Positions 44,291-55,700 of a stretch of DNA of 64,000 nucleotides are shown here, one piece after another. Within the stretch, counting starts at the first letter, position 1. Every line of letters starts with the position of its first letter. The notes beneath the pieces are model-generated. The model had not been told where the DNA came from. It was given only the letters and a program-made list of their open reading frames with translations, and ran no database searches. The stretch comes from Corynebacterium pseudogenitalium (GTDB taxonomy: Bacteria; Actinomycetota; Actinomycetes; Mycobacteriales; Mycobacteriaceae). The stretch covers positions 2,232,001 through 2,296,000 of the forward strand of contig NZ_CP072934.1 in the NCBI RefSeq assembly GCF_024453815.1. Direction: 5' to 3'. The position numbers and the translations under genes were made by a program.

Positions 44291-44921
44291 CTAGGAATGA
44301 AAGTTCCGATATGAAGGTTCGACCCGGAAAGAACGCCCGTCTTTCCGGCGCTGCAATAGATCTGCGATCGTGTCCACATCGTTCGGCCGCATACCAAGTT
44401 CTTTACATTTAGCGCGAACTTGCTCAACCGTTACAGGTTTCCACCTATCAGGACGATTCATCATGTCCGCTTTTAGCTTGTCTACTTCATTCCATTTCAA
44501 CCCGCTGGAGTAACCGGCTGCCATCCTTGCAACGTACTCCAGAATGCGATCAATCCCATTAGGCAGAGGCTCAGCATGAGTCGTTTCTTCTTCGTCTGGT
44601 ACGTAGGGCGTTGTTCGATCATGAAGTAGCAAGATGGGCTGATTGTCCTCAATCCACTCTTGGGTTTCCTCTGTGTTCCACTCGATCACAACGAGCGCAT
44701 CTGCATCGATACCCCACAAGTCATTCAGGTGCTTACGATCAGGCCACGCAAACAGCACTCGTCCTCGCTTCTACAGAGAAGCCTTTGCACCACCGGCCTT
44801 CCGGACTCGGGGTTTGTGGCAAAGGGTGTTCTACTGTGGCGATCGGCTTTCCATCCTGAGCCGGAAACTCTAACGAGGTTTTCCCGAAGTTCGGAGCCTT
44901 TTTCAGGTGCAGTTTCGTCAC
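44291..44921 (-). pseudogene. Hypothetical protein gene with a +1 frameshift
   Basis: A GTG-started frame (44921) reads MTKLHLKKAPNFGKTSLEFP, then EGRWCKGFSVEARTS, and would stop soon after. The adjoining frame reads VLFAWPDRKHLNDLWGIDAD and continues to a stop at 44291. Joined at about 44760 by skipping one base, they make one protein of about 210 aa with steady acidic character. A single extra base in an A/G-rich stretch is the simplest explanation; a sequencing error or real decay are both possible. Family unknown. It is divergent from the DUF262 endonuclease. Confidence 0.55.
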
Positions 44922-45018
44922 TCGAACACATCAGCGCAATCGCATGCAGAGGTGTCAGAAGTGCGCGATACTCTAAAAAGGTATCAATTCTTTCACGTCA
45001 CTCTAGAAAGGTCTCTCC

Positions 45019-47106
45019 ATGGCCTCCATCTTCCGCACTGTCCCGTGGGACGTGCAGCAACTTGTCAATGATGTTCACTCTGGAAGGATTCAACTTCCAG
45101 ATCTCCAGAGGCCATTTGTCTGGCCCACGTCGAAGGTTCGTGACCTTTTTGATTCGATGTACCGCGGCTACCCAGTAGGCGAGCTTATGTTTTGGGACGT
45201 TGCTGCCGACGGTGAGTCTCGATCAATTTCAGGTGACGCGAATTTCATCGGCCAGCACCAAATTATCGACGGCCAGCAGCGCTTGACCAGTCTTTATGCC
45301 GCAATAAAAGGCTTTCCTGTCCGGGACGTTAACTATAACGAGAAGCGGATCCGTATTGCGTTCAATCCATTTAGTGAGAAGTTTGAGGTTCGTACACCAC
45401 CTATTGCCAAATCCCCGGAGTGGGTCGAAGACATTTCGACCTATTTCGCCAGCTCCTACAAGGCAAGAAAAGCATTCTTCAAGAGGTATGAAGAATCCGG
45501 CGGAACTCTCAGCGATGAAGAAGAAGAGGCAGTTCATGATGTCTTTAGCAAACTGTCTGGGCTAGAGAAATACCGGTTCAACGTCGTTCACCTTCAGAGC
45601 GAGGCCGACAAGCGCCTCGTTGCTGACGTCTTCGTTCGCATCAACTCAGAAGGAGTTCGACTGAAGGCATACGACTACATTCTGACGTGGCTCAGCGTCT
45701 TTTGGCCTGAAGGCCGTGAACAAATCGAGGAGTTTTCACGCAACTCCCGTATGTCCCCAGCTCATGCGAGCTCCGCACTGGGGAAAGAAATTCAGTGGAC
45801 GGCTCACAACCCCTATATTGACGTTGAGAACGGCCACCTTGTTCGTGCAATGGTTGCTGTCGGGCAGCGACGAGGCCGACTGCAAGATGCGTACGCCGCT
45901 CTTCAAGCAAAGGATCGTCACACCGGCCGCGTGAACTCTGAGCGTCAAGAACGCGAACTAGGGCTCCTCAAGGACGCTCTACCGGTCGTCGTGGATCACA
46001 CGAACTGGACGGAATTCATTCGTTCGATTCAGGCCGCTGGATTCCGAACCAACCGGAACGTCACCTCGCACATGAACATCATCTACTCTTACGTGATCTT
46101 CTTGCTTGGACGCAATGATTTTGACGTCGAGCTCGCTCGCCTTCGCGCACTGGTTGCCCGCTGGCTCTTCATGTCGCAACTCACCGCCCGCTACACGGGC
46201 TCATCGGAATCCCAAATCCAGAAGGACCTCGACCAGATTGCTGCGCTGGACAAGGGCGACGCGGATGGCTTCGAAGAGCTGCTTAACCGTACGATTAGCA
46301 CTCAACTCACCGAAGACTACTGGCGTTTCAATCTGCCTCAGAACTTGGTTACTTCCGGCGCTGCCCTATCACCGCATTACCAGTGCTACCTCGCTGCGCT
46401 GAACATCCTGGATGCCAAGATGTTCATGCTCAACGAGCGCGTCCGTGATTGGATGGATCCCAATCAGCCCGCGGCTAAGGGCACCGAAGGCCACCATCTG
46501 TTTCCACGCAAATACCTGGAAAAGGTTTTGGGGATTACGGACTTCAAGCGCATCAACCAGGTGGCTAACTTCGCTCCCACTGATTGGGCTACCAACATCC
46601 ATATTTCGGATCGCGCCCCGAAGGACTATTGGCAAGAACTCGTCGAGAAGCGCGCGCCAGACGAGGAATGGCTGAAACAACAGATGTACTGGCATGCCAT
46701 TCCAGAAGGTTGGGAAAACATGTCCTACGACGAGTTCCTTTCCAACCGCCGTAGCCTCATTGCCCAGGTTATCCGTGATGCTTTCGCCCACATCACAGCT
46801 GGCTCTGCACCGGTGATTTCTACGTCTGACGTTGAAGAACGTTCCGGGTCTAGAACCCTGCAGGAGTTCTTTGAGGCCGGACTGCTGAAACCTGGCGACC
46901 TTCTCGATCCGGTTGATCCAGATTGGATTGTTGATGCCGTCATTAATGAGGACGGCCACCTTGTCATCGATGGCGTCAATATTTTTGACTCACTGGATGA
47001 AGCCACGCACTCCCTCGGCGTAACGAACCTCAAGGGCGAAGAGTTCTGGGCCTTAGAAGATGGCGATGACTTGGTTCCGCTTTCCAAATTATCTGCTAGT
47101 TCATAG
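45019..47106 (+). CDS. GmrSD-like DUF262/HNH restriction endonuclease (single chain)
   Basis: 695 aa. The N-terminal DUF262 (ParB/sulfiredoxin-like) domain has GRIQLPDLQRPFVWPTSKVR, SMYRGYPVGELMFWD and the hallmark IIDGQQRLTSLYA (about 82-94), which binds and hydrolyses NTP in GmrS. A long helical middle follows. The nuclease motif is GHHLFPRKYLEKVLGI (about 490) with NQVANFAP and W-rich residues, the GmrD/DUF1524-type His-Me finger. These type IV enzymes cut DNA with modified cytosines, such as glucosylated phage DNA. GAAAGG precedes the ATG. The last ~100 residues form an extra small domain of unknown role. Confidence 0.75.
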   Translation: MASIFRTVPWDVQQLVNDVHSGRIQLPDLQRPFVWPTSKVRDLFDSMYRGYPVGELMFWDVAADGESRSISGDANFIGQHQIIDGQQRLTSLYAAIKGFPVRDVNYNEKRIRIAFNPFSEKFEVRTPPIAKSPEWVEDISTYFASSYKARKAFFKRYEESGGTLSDEEEEAVHDVFSKLSGLEKYRFNVVHLQSEADKRLVADVFVRINSEGVRLKAYDYILTWLSVFWPEGREQIEEFSRNSRMSPAHASSALGKEIQWTAHNPYIDVENGHLVRAMVAVGQRRGRLQDAYAALQAKDRHTGRVNSERQERELGLLKDALPVVVDHTNWTEFIRSIQAAGFRTNRNVTSHMNIIYSYVIFLLGRNDFDVELARLRALVARWLFMSQLTARYTGSSESQIQKDLDQIAALDKGDADGFEELLNRTISTQLTEDYWRFNLPQNLVTSGAALSPHYQCYLAALNILDAKMFMLNERVRDWMDPNQPAAKGTEGHHLFPRKYLEKVLGITDFKRINQVANFAPTDWATNIHISDRAPKDYWQELVEKRAPDEEWLKQQMYWHAIPEGWENMSYDEFLSNRRSLIAQVIRDAFAHITAGSAPVISTSDVEERSGSRTLQEFFEAGLLKPGDLLDPVDPDWIVDAVINEDGHLVIDGVNIFDSLDEATHSLGVTNLKGEEFWALEDGDDLVPLSKLSASS

Positions 47107-47471
47107 GAGGTTTTCTTCCTACTCGATTTCCGCAACGGGGTGGAGTGTTAGAAAGCAAAGTTGATGGCTCCTTCCACACCCCCACAAATGGCAACGGCAA
47201 TGGATGTCGGCATCCTGTTCCCACCTCTACAAGCAGGCTCCTTCGGAAAAATCCGTGCTCAGCCACGGACTGGCGGGATGCGTGGAAGCGTTTGTCCCGT
47301 TTCTGCAGTTCCCGCTAGCAGCGAAAAAGGTAGCACCCTCGCCCAGTGGGTGCGGAGGCTGGAGGCGTTCTGAGGTGGGGTGGGGAAGTGCTTCGCGCGC
47401 GGAGTCGGGATTTTGTGAACAGAATTGCGGGTGGGAGTAATCCGAAGCCGCCCGGGAATTACAGCCGACTT
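47107..47471. repeat. Gene-end module plus family B core, copy 2
   Basis: The spacer begins with sequence of no clear origin. At 47333-47373 it repeats the TLAQWVRRLEAF coding tail, followed by CGGAGTCGGGATTTTGTGAA (core 47415-47428) and a GGGTGGGAGTAAT tail, as at 41.6 kb. It marks the left edge of the large helicase operon. Confidence 0.65.
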
Positions 47472-49730
47472 CTACACCTCCGGCAGCAGGTCGGAGGGCT
47501 CGCCGTGGGTGGTGACGAGGAGAGCGTCGCGGGCGCGGGAGGCGGCGACGTAGAGGAGGGAGCGCTCCTGTTGGAGGGCGTGTGCCACTTCGGCTTCGGC
47601 GAGTCCGCGGAGGCGGAAGCGCTGGGGGAGAATGTTGCGGCCGACGCCCATCAGGACGACGTGGGTGAACTCCATGCCTTTGGCGCCGTGCATGGTCATG
47701 ACGGAGACCTGTTCGTGGGCGGCGGTGTCGGCGTTTTTGGTTTGGATGGCTTCGATGCCGTGGTCGCGAAGTCCGGAGAGGATGCGGGGAATCTGGCCGC
47801 GTGTGCGGCACATGACGCCGATACGGGCGTTGGGGTCCTCCTCCAGCCAGGTGCCGATGAAGTGGGCGGCGGCGTCGAACTCCTCGGTGGGGTCGGTGCA
47901 GCGCACGAGCGTCGGTTCGGGGCCGGAGCGTGCGGAGCGGTAGCCGAAGGTGTTGTCGGTTTCGCCTTCGCCGTCGATGTAGGCGTTCTCGGAGCCGTCG
48001 AGGATGCGGAGGGCGTAGTCGAGGTTTTCGCGGGTGGTGCGGTAGTTGAGGGTGAGGCGTCGAGAAGCGCGGCCGCGAGTGGAGATGCCGAAGCGGCTCA
48101 GCACGAGGGGATGGCCGTAAATGCGCTGGTGGGAATCTTCGGCGAGGAAGATGTCGTTGGGGCCGGGGGCGACGCTGGCGCGCAGGAAGTGCCAGTGTCC
48201 GGCGTTGAAGTCCTGGGCCTCGTCGACGACGACGTGGTCGAAGATCGGGCCGCGCATGGTGAGGACGGCGGCGCCGATGGCGGACATGGTGGGCCAGAGG
48301 AGTTTGCCGTCGATAGCTTGGGTTTGCAGGACGGACTCGAGCAGCGGCCAGACCAGCTTGCGCTGCTTGCGGTTGAGCGGGGTGCCGCGGCCGGTGCGGG
48401 CGACGCGGAGGTACTCGGCCTGGGTGGTGATGCCGTGGGCAAGCACGATGGTTTCGTACTCGGCGGCGAGGAAGGTCTGGTTCGCGATCTCGGTGGGCAG
48501 GGCGTCGTCGGCGTCGAACAGGACGCTGTCCCACACGCTTTGGGCCTGGGCGTCGGTGTAGGGTTTGACGGCCTTCGCGGCGACGCCGAGGACGCTGCGG
48601 GTGGCGTGTTCGATTTCGGCGGTGGTGGCGTCGAGAAGAATTTTGCGCACGATGGCGTCGATGTTCTCGATGTAGAGGCCCGGCGCGCCTGGTGAGGTGG
48701 CTTCGGGGAAGGTGGGGTTGAGGATGGTCATTTGGGATTTGAGGCCGTCGGCGAGGCCGCGCGTGTAGGTGGTGAGGAGGATGCGGGCCTGCGGGCGGGT
48801 GGTGATGAGGTTGTTGGCGCGGTGCAGCGCGACGACGGTTTTGCCGGTGCCGGCGCCGCCGAAGACGCGGGCGGAGCCTTTGTAGTCGCCTTTGGCCATG
48901 CGGCGCTGTTCGGGGTGGATGAAGGTGCGCCACTTGTCGAAGTCGCCGGTTTCGATGACGTTGCGCAGGGCGTCGGTGTCGCCGTCGCCGATGTAGGCGA
49001 ACTCGAGGGCGGCGGCGGTTTGTTTGAGGCCGGCGATGACGCGGGAATCGTCGGTGGGGTCGGGGGCGTCGGCTGGGGAGGTGACGTAGAGGTCGAGTTG
49101 GTCGCGGACTTCGTCGACGCTGAACCCGGCGAGCAGGCCGGTCATGGCCTCGTTTTCCCAGGCGGGGCGGGTGGCGAGGAGGGGGTCGAGGTCGGCGTCG
49201 GTGGCTAGGTCGAGGACCTGTTGGGTGAAGTGCGGGTCGATGCCGAGGTCGGTGTAGAGGGAGTCCGGGGTGTAGCCGTGGGCGGCGAGGGCGTCGCCGG
49301 GGCGCGAGGCCGCGGCAGGCGGAGCCGAAGGGGCAGCAACAGCAGAAGCATCGACCGAAGCAGCAGGCTCCGAGGCCGGCCCTGTCTCCTGGATGAGCGT
49401 GGTAATGCCGTTGATGGGGTTGACGTCCAGGCGCAGTTTGGCAGGGTCGAGGCGGCGGGCTTTGGAGATGCCTTCGTCGTGGGAGTCGACGTCGACGAGG
49501 ACGAAGTGGTGGGTGGTGGCGTCGCGAAGTTCGAAGAGGACGGCGCGGAACTGTTTGTTGATGCGCCCGGTGCGCACGCGCTTGTCCACCGCGTTATTGA
49601 TCGTCTTGATGTTGAGCGACGGGTTGGTGGGGTCCTTCATGAGCTTCTGGCCGAAGTCGAACACTTGGGACTTGAGGCTGCCGTCGACGTTGAGCTTTTC
49701 GTAGTAGCTGATGGTGACGGGGATGCTCAT
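47472..49730 (-). CDS. UvrD/Rep-like superfamily 1 helicase with RelE-like N-terminus
   Basis: 752 aa. Residues 1-~95 resemble a RelE/ParE toxin fold (ISYYEKLNVDGSLKSQVFDF, RTGRINKQFRAVLFEL and HHFVLVDVDSHDEG). An Ala/Pro linker precedes the helicase: motif I RVFGGAGTGKTVVALHRA (about 290), motif II HVVVDEAQDFNAGHW (about 500), motif III-like IFLAEDSHQRIYG, motif IV LNYRTTRENL, motif V VMTMHGAKGMEFTHVVLMG and motif VI LLYVAASRARDALLV. It unwinds or translocates on DNA with ATP. The start overlaps the stop of the giant helicase by 4 bases, so both act in one system. Confidence 0.8.
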   Translation of the reverse strand: MSIPVTISYYEKLNVDGSLKSQVFDFGQKLMKDPTNPSLNIKTINNAVDKRVRTGRINKQFRAVLFELRDATTHHFVLVDVDSHDEGISKARRLDPAKLRLDVNPINGITTLIQETGPASEPAASVDASAVAAPSAPPAAASRPGDALAAHGYTPDSLYTDLGIDPHFTQQVLDLATDADLDPLLATRPAWENEAMTGLLAGFSVDEVRDQLDLYVTSPADAPDPTDDSRVIAGLKQTAAALEFAYIGDGDTDALRNVIETGDFDKWRTFIHPEQRRMAKGDYKGSARVFGGAGTGKTVVALHRANNLITTRPQARILLTTYTRGLADGLKSQMTILNPTFPEATSPGAPGLYIENIDAIVRKILLDATTAEIEHATRSVLGVAAKAVKPYTDAQAQSVWDSVLFDADDALPTEIANQTFLAAEYETIVLAHGITTQAEYLRVARTGRGTPLNRKQRKLVWPLLESVLQTQAIDGKLLWPTMSAIGAAVLTMRGPIFDHVVVDEAQDFNAGHWHFLRASVAPGPNDIFLAEDSHQRIYGHPLVLSRFGISTRGRASRRLTLNYRTTRENLDYALRILDGSENAYIDGEGETDNTFGYRSARSGPEPTLVRCTDPTEEFDAAAHFIGTWLEEDPNARIGVMCRTRGQIPRILSGLRDHGIEAIQTKNADTAAHEQVSVMTMHGAKGMEFTHVVLMGVGRNILPQRFRLRGLAEAEVAHALQQERSLLYVAASRARDALLVTTHGEPSDLLPEV

Positions 49731-52700
49731 GGCATGACCTTTCTCATTGCGTCGTCAGTGATGGTTTCTGGGGTGAGCACGGTCCACCCGGCGCGCCGGA
49801 GGGCGGCTTCGGCGGGGGATTCGGCGTCGGCGGCGTCGTAGAGGACCACGACGTGCCGCTCGGGCCATTGCACCACAGTCATGAGGCCTTCGAGTTCCTC
49901 GCCGACCAGGATGTTGGTGGAGGCGCCGGCGGCGGCGAGTTTCTGCAGGGCTTCGGTGACGGCACCTTCGCCTTCGAATTCTTCGATGGCTTCGACCCAC
50001 TCGGGTGCGACCTCGTCAGCGGCAGGCTTGTCGACGCCCACCTCCGGGAGCGCGGGCACGCTGGCGCTGGTGGATTCGCTGGTGGTGACGGTGACGGGCT
50101 CGTCGGAGAGGTAGAGCAGGTTGGAAAAGCGCAGGTAGTCGTTCCAGAGTTCGGTAGGGATGCTGTGGCCGGTCACGTCGATGTTGAGCGTGGTGGGCAG
50201 CAGCCGGTTGCCGATTTGCTCGAAGGTGAGCTCAATGTCGTTGAGGTAGCGCAACACATTCCCGTCAGGGGCATCAACGGTGCTGAACATCCTGGCCAAG
50301 AGCAGCACGGTAAGACCCTCCCCGTAGGAGGCGAACGCTTTGTCGCGTGGGTTGTCCAGGTAGTGCAGCAGCTGGGTAAGTGGGGAGGAGACGATGGTCT
50401 CCATGGCCTGCGAGTCCAGGGCCGGCAGGGCGCCGCCTTGGGCCATACCGCGGGGGTCGCGCCAGGCGGGTGGTTCCGCGGTGCCTTTGGTTTCGGCGTC
50501 GAACCAGTTGAGGTCCTGGTGGGTGATGGTCCACGGCAGGTAGCGCTCGGTGGCGAGGCGGGCGCGTTTGTCCATGTCGCTGGCGAAGCGGAACACGTCG
50601 GGGGAGGCGTGGTAGGCGTAGCCGTCGGTAAAGAGGGCGACGCTGCGCACCTGGCGGTTGCTGCGGTGGCGGAAGAGGAAGTCGGGCCTGGTGTAGCCGA
50701 AGTCCTCCTGCTCGTTCATCACCCACTGCTCCCCGGAGGGGAAACGGATGTGCCACTCCATGCTGGTGGCGGTGGGCCGCTGGGTGATCTCCGCGTTGCG
50801 GTCCTCCAGCGCCTGGCGCAGGGTTTCACGAAAGCGGATTTCCAGCTGGCTGCCCTGGTCGATCGTGGGGGCTTCGCGCTGTGGGTCCCAGGTGACCGAG
50901 GCCGGGTCCGTTGCCGGGTCGGGGTGGTCCTGGTCGGCGAGGATGGACAGCAGCGCACGCTGCGCGGCGGCGCGCGAGGTGACCTCGATTTGCTGCGGGC
51001 GAGCGTACGGCAGTAGGCACTGCGGGCAGGCTAGGCGCTCATCGGCCGCGCAGGTGCAGGACACGACACGCTCGTACGCACGCAGCAGCAGGTTGCGCAC
51101 CGATTCCGGGTCCGCGAACTGGGAGAGATAGCCGGTGCCGCCTGGCACGTTATCGTGCAGCATCAGCGCTTCGACTGCGCCACCGCTTTCCTTCGGCACC
51201 TTCACCGGGGTGACGTTCAGGTGGTCCGGATCCCCGCCGAGTACCTCCTTGAACCCGAGGCGGATCGCCGCCGCCAGCGACGGGATCGTGGTGTTATCGC
51301 CCGCGCTGAAGCGCTCCGGGATGTGCAGCAGCACGCCCTGGGTGCGAAGCGTGCGGGCGAGCGCCACGCTCATGACGTCCTCGTCGAGCTCGTTGCGCTG
51401 CGGGCACCACGGCCTGTGGTCCCACTTCGAGTTCTCCCCACGCGCCGAATCCAAGTGACCACAGTGCTTACACACCGTAAACAGCGGCGCCTGGATCTCC
51501 CGGCCAGCAAACATACGCGGCACCGCGTGCCCGTTACCCAGGTTGAACCAGCTCAAGTCCACCACACGCAAGTATTCGGCACCGAAGCCGCCGGAAAGGT
51601 ACCACGCCCCGCCCTGACCGTGCTCGGGCACGGAGAAGCTCATCGTCGAATGGAACCAGGTACTCACGCGGTGCTCACTGCGCCCGTCAATCGTGGCCTG
51701 GCTACGGTCCACAGAGGCGGACACCTTCCGCAGGTGCACCGCATCAATGCACTGACCGTTATCCGCAAATGCCGCGGAGTGGCACACCGGGCACGCGCCG
51801 GGCTCACGCGCGTCCGCTGGCTCGGCGTAGGAGCACGCGGGGCACAGCCGCCACGCGGTGACGTCGGAGGCGTCGTCGCCTAGCTCGACGGAGTCGATGC
51901 GCGCGGCGATACCCCGGGCGTAGAACGTCGCGCCGGGAGCGAATTCCTGCAGGGCAGAAGCTACGCCGCGGGTGAGCTCGAAGGGTTCGGGCTCCAGCTC
52001 GAGGGTGGAGGGGTTCAGCGTGCTCACGGAGACGGACAGTTCCACAGAATCGTCGAGGAGGGCGAAGTTGGGCAGCAGCCCGTAGCGCTCCATGGCGGAG
52101 ACCCAGTGCTCGTCGAGTGCGAGCTCCTTCAGGTCGCGTCGCACGCGGCGCAGGGCGGACTTCACGGCGCGCAGTTCGCGCTCAAGGTCCTCATCCTTGT
52201 GGCGTTCGTCCTGGTTGGACGCGTTGAGCTTCTCGAGTTCCTTCCAGCGGGCATCGAGGACGCGCTCGCGTTCCTGGTAGACGCGCACGTGCTGCTCCCA
52301 GCGCTGTTGCGCGCGCTTCAAGTCCCCCGCCATGGAGTCAGGCCCGCCACCGAGCGCCCAGTTGCGGGCGTGCTCGAGCGTCTGCTTATCGACGTGCTCC
52401 GCGTCCAAGGTGCCCAAGAACTCTTCCACCCACGCGCCAGTGTCGTGGGCGTCGTGCTGGTGTTCCACGAGGACGTCGACAAGCGGGGCGGGGCGTGCCT
52501 TCGGGGAGAATACCGAGGTGGCCTGGCGCAGTTGGATGCCCAAGACGTCGAAATCGATGGAGTCGATGATGTAGGCGGTGATCTGCCGGTGCAGGATCTC
52601 CGTGGCGGACAGGAACGCGGCGGGTGGCTCGACGCTGCCCGCGATGACGGAGAGCGGCTGGTTCAGCTTCGGCAGCGACGCCCCGCGCCCACGCACGAAG

Positions 52701-55700
52701 GCCAGCACCAGCGAGTTACCGGTGAGGCGCCCGGCGCGGCCGACGCGCTGCACGTAGTTGGCCACGCTGTTCGGCAGGGAGGAGAGCATGACGGTGGACA
52801 GGTCACCGATATCGATACCCATCTCGAGCGTCGGGGTGGCCACCAGCACGTTCGGGGCATCCGGGGCCGGGGTGCCGCTGGCGAGGTCCCCGCGGAAGGT
52901 GCGCTCCAGGGCAAGGCGCTCGTCCTTGGGGATGAGGCCCGTGTGTTCAGCGGCGACGACGGAGCGCACCTGCTTCGAGGTGTACAGGGTGCGGTAGTAG
53001 TTGGCGGGCACCGCGCTTTGCTCGAAGGCGCCGGGGCAGCCTTGGGTGGTGCACGCCATGCCGGTAAGCAGCGTGCGGGTGGTCGCGGCGAGCGCCATGT
53101 GCGCGTTGCACACGTTGCACTCCAGCACGTGCGGCTGCGCCTCTTGCGTGAGGATGATCTGCTCAGGCTCAAGCGCGTACATGATGCCACCACTTTGGGT
53201 CTGGATGGCCGTGAGCACGTCGCGGTTGGCCAACTCGCGGAAGAGCGTGGTCAAGACGGTGGCGGCATCGTGAGGCGTAATGCCCAGGACCTTCTCCGTC
53301 CACTGTGCGTAGCGTCCGCGTGGGCTGCCGAGCGGGGTGATGCCGCGGTCTTTGTCGTCGATCTTCTTCCCGGAGCGCGGGAACTCCGGCGCTCCGCCGC
53401 GCGGGAAGGAGGGCACGCCGCGGGATTTGGCGTTTCGGTTGTTCACGAACCAGGCGTTGCCGTCATTGGTGAGGTACTGCTTGAGCCACGGGTGGTTGAT
53501 GGCGCCGCGTTCCCGGACTTGCTCGAGCAGCCCGCGCAGCCACTGCATCCGCAAACGCTTGTCCTGCATGGCGGTGGTGGGGCTGGCCACGGCATCCAGT
53601 GCCACTTTGCCTGCGGATTCCAGCACGGCGTCTGGCACGTCCACCGCCACGGACAGCGCGCCCGTCTGGGCGAGGGAGCGCGGCAGGTCCGCGCGCTGCC
53701 CGAACTCGAGGGCGACGTCAAAGGCGATGCGCTCGAGCGCGCTCGTGCGGGAGGCTCGCCTGCTTTGCGGGTCTGCGTCCGGGTCCCAGAAGGCGCGGAA
53801 GTTCGGGGTGTGCGCGATTTCGGCGGGGAGTAGCTCGTAGCGGGCACGGTACTTCTCCCCGGAGGCGTCGGCGGCCTCCACCATGCGGCGTGGCACGTCC
53901 GCCAGCGAGAGCACCTCATCGCCCACGGCGTTGTACATGAACGTACGCAGGCCGAAGGCGTGGGAGCGCGACTGCACGAACCCGGCGCGGTGCGCCGCGT
54001 CCTGCACCGTATCCGCGAACACGAGGGTCTTCTTCTCCCGGCTCTCCAGGTCCGCCATGCCGAAAAGGTTCGACAGTCCCACGGAGAGCAGCGTTGCCAC
54101 GGCGGAGCCGATGTAGCGGATGGAGTCCGCCTCCCCGCAGGAGGGGCAGGTTTGTGCCTGGGCGAGCTCGTCCGCTTCGAGGCCTGCGAAGGTGAGCACC
54201 GGTACGGACAGGCCGTCCGCGAGCGCTTCTTCGGAGGGTTGAGTGCGGCTCAACTCGCGGGTGCCGGTGTGCAGCCACATGAGCGCGCGGGCGTCCGAGC
54301 CGCTGCCGCCAGTGGTGAAGTCGGTGCCCCGCTTCTGCGCCTGGTGGTATTCATTCGTGGCGTCCAGCAGCGCGCGTTGCCTGCTGCGATCCTCGATTGA
54401 CCCGGCGCGGATCTTGGCCACGTCGAAAACGGGGGAGTCCGTGCCTGGTTCCAGGGACGTCATCCACCCTGCGCGCCCGCACTTGCGGCAGTAGCAGGCA
54501 GGCAGCCACACGGCGGAGTCCCCGGTTTCTTCCACTGCGCCGTCGTCTGACCAGCGGAAGATGTGACCGTCCTCAACTGGGGTGACGGCGCGGTCCACGC
54601 GGGAGACTTCACGAACCCACAGGTGGGTTTCCACGCCGGGCAGGCGCTTGCCTTCGAAGCCGTAGGCGTCCCCTGCGAGTGCGCGCAGGTAGGACACCAC
54701 GGTGAGCGCATGGGTGGTGAACTCCGCCGCGGTCTCCTCCCCAACGGCGCGCACAAGGTACTGGTCTTGGCTGTCGAGCACCTGGTGCGGTAGCGTGCCC
54801 TGCGCGCTGCCTTCGCGTTGCGTGAGTGGGATCGCGTGCGCGGAGGCCTCCAGCACCGACTTGGTCAGCGGGTGCGCGGCGAAGGCGGCGATGGTGGCAT
54901 CCAGGTTGTCCGCGCAGTGCAGGAGTTCGCTGCGGAATACGTCCAGGCAGGTTGCTGCGTACTCTTCGCCTGCTTCCACGCGCGCCGCCACCTTCTCGAC
55001 GACCCCACGAATCACATCCGCATCCACTTGCACGAACGCGTCCGTCCGGGCCTGCCCATAGGCCTGCGCGATCTCTTCACACCACTGCCCGTAGGAGAGC
55101 ACTGTCTCCCCGACAAGCGCGTCCTCGCTGAAGGTCTCGCCGAAGATCGTCTTTGCGAACCCCAGCACCTTGTGTGCCTCATCCTCCCCGCCCAGCGTCG
55201 CGGAGGTAGCCACCGGCGTGACCTGCCCGAGCGGGCGCGCGGCGGCCTCCGGGGAGAGGAACCCCGCCGGTTGGTGCTTCTTCAACTGGAGACCAAGCCT
55301 GCGCAGCAGGAGCGCGACGTCGGTACCTTGGGCGCCGTCGTACGTATGGAACTCGTCGAGCACGATGTATTGCAGGCTGGTGGCGGAGTTGCGCCAGATT
55401 TCCCTGTCTGCCGGGCGGAGCAGCAGCTGGTCCAACATTTTGTAGTTCGTCAACAGGATGTCTGGTGGGTCCTGTTGGATCTGTTGGCGCGACGTGATGA
55501 GGGACTTCTTGGACACCTTGGTCACGTTGCTTCCGGCTTGCTCACCGGTGTAGATGCCAGCCGTCACCCCCGCGAGCGCGGTCTCCTCAGTGAGCAGCGT
55601 TGCAAGGCGGTTCGCCTGGTCGTTCGCCAGCGCGTTCATGGGGTAGAGCAGCAGCGCTTTCACACCGCGTTGCCCCTGCGCGCGCATGCGCCGCGCGTGG

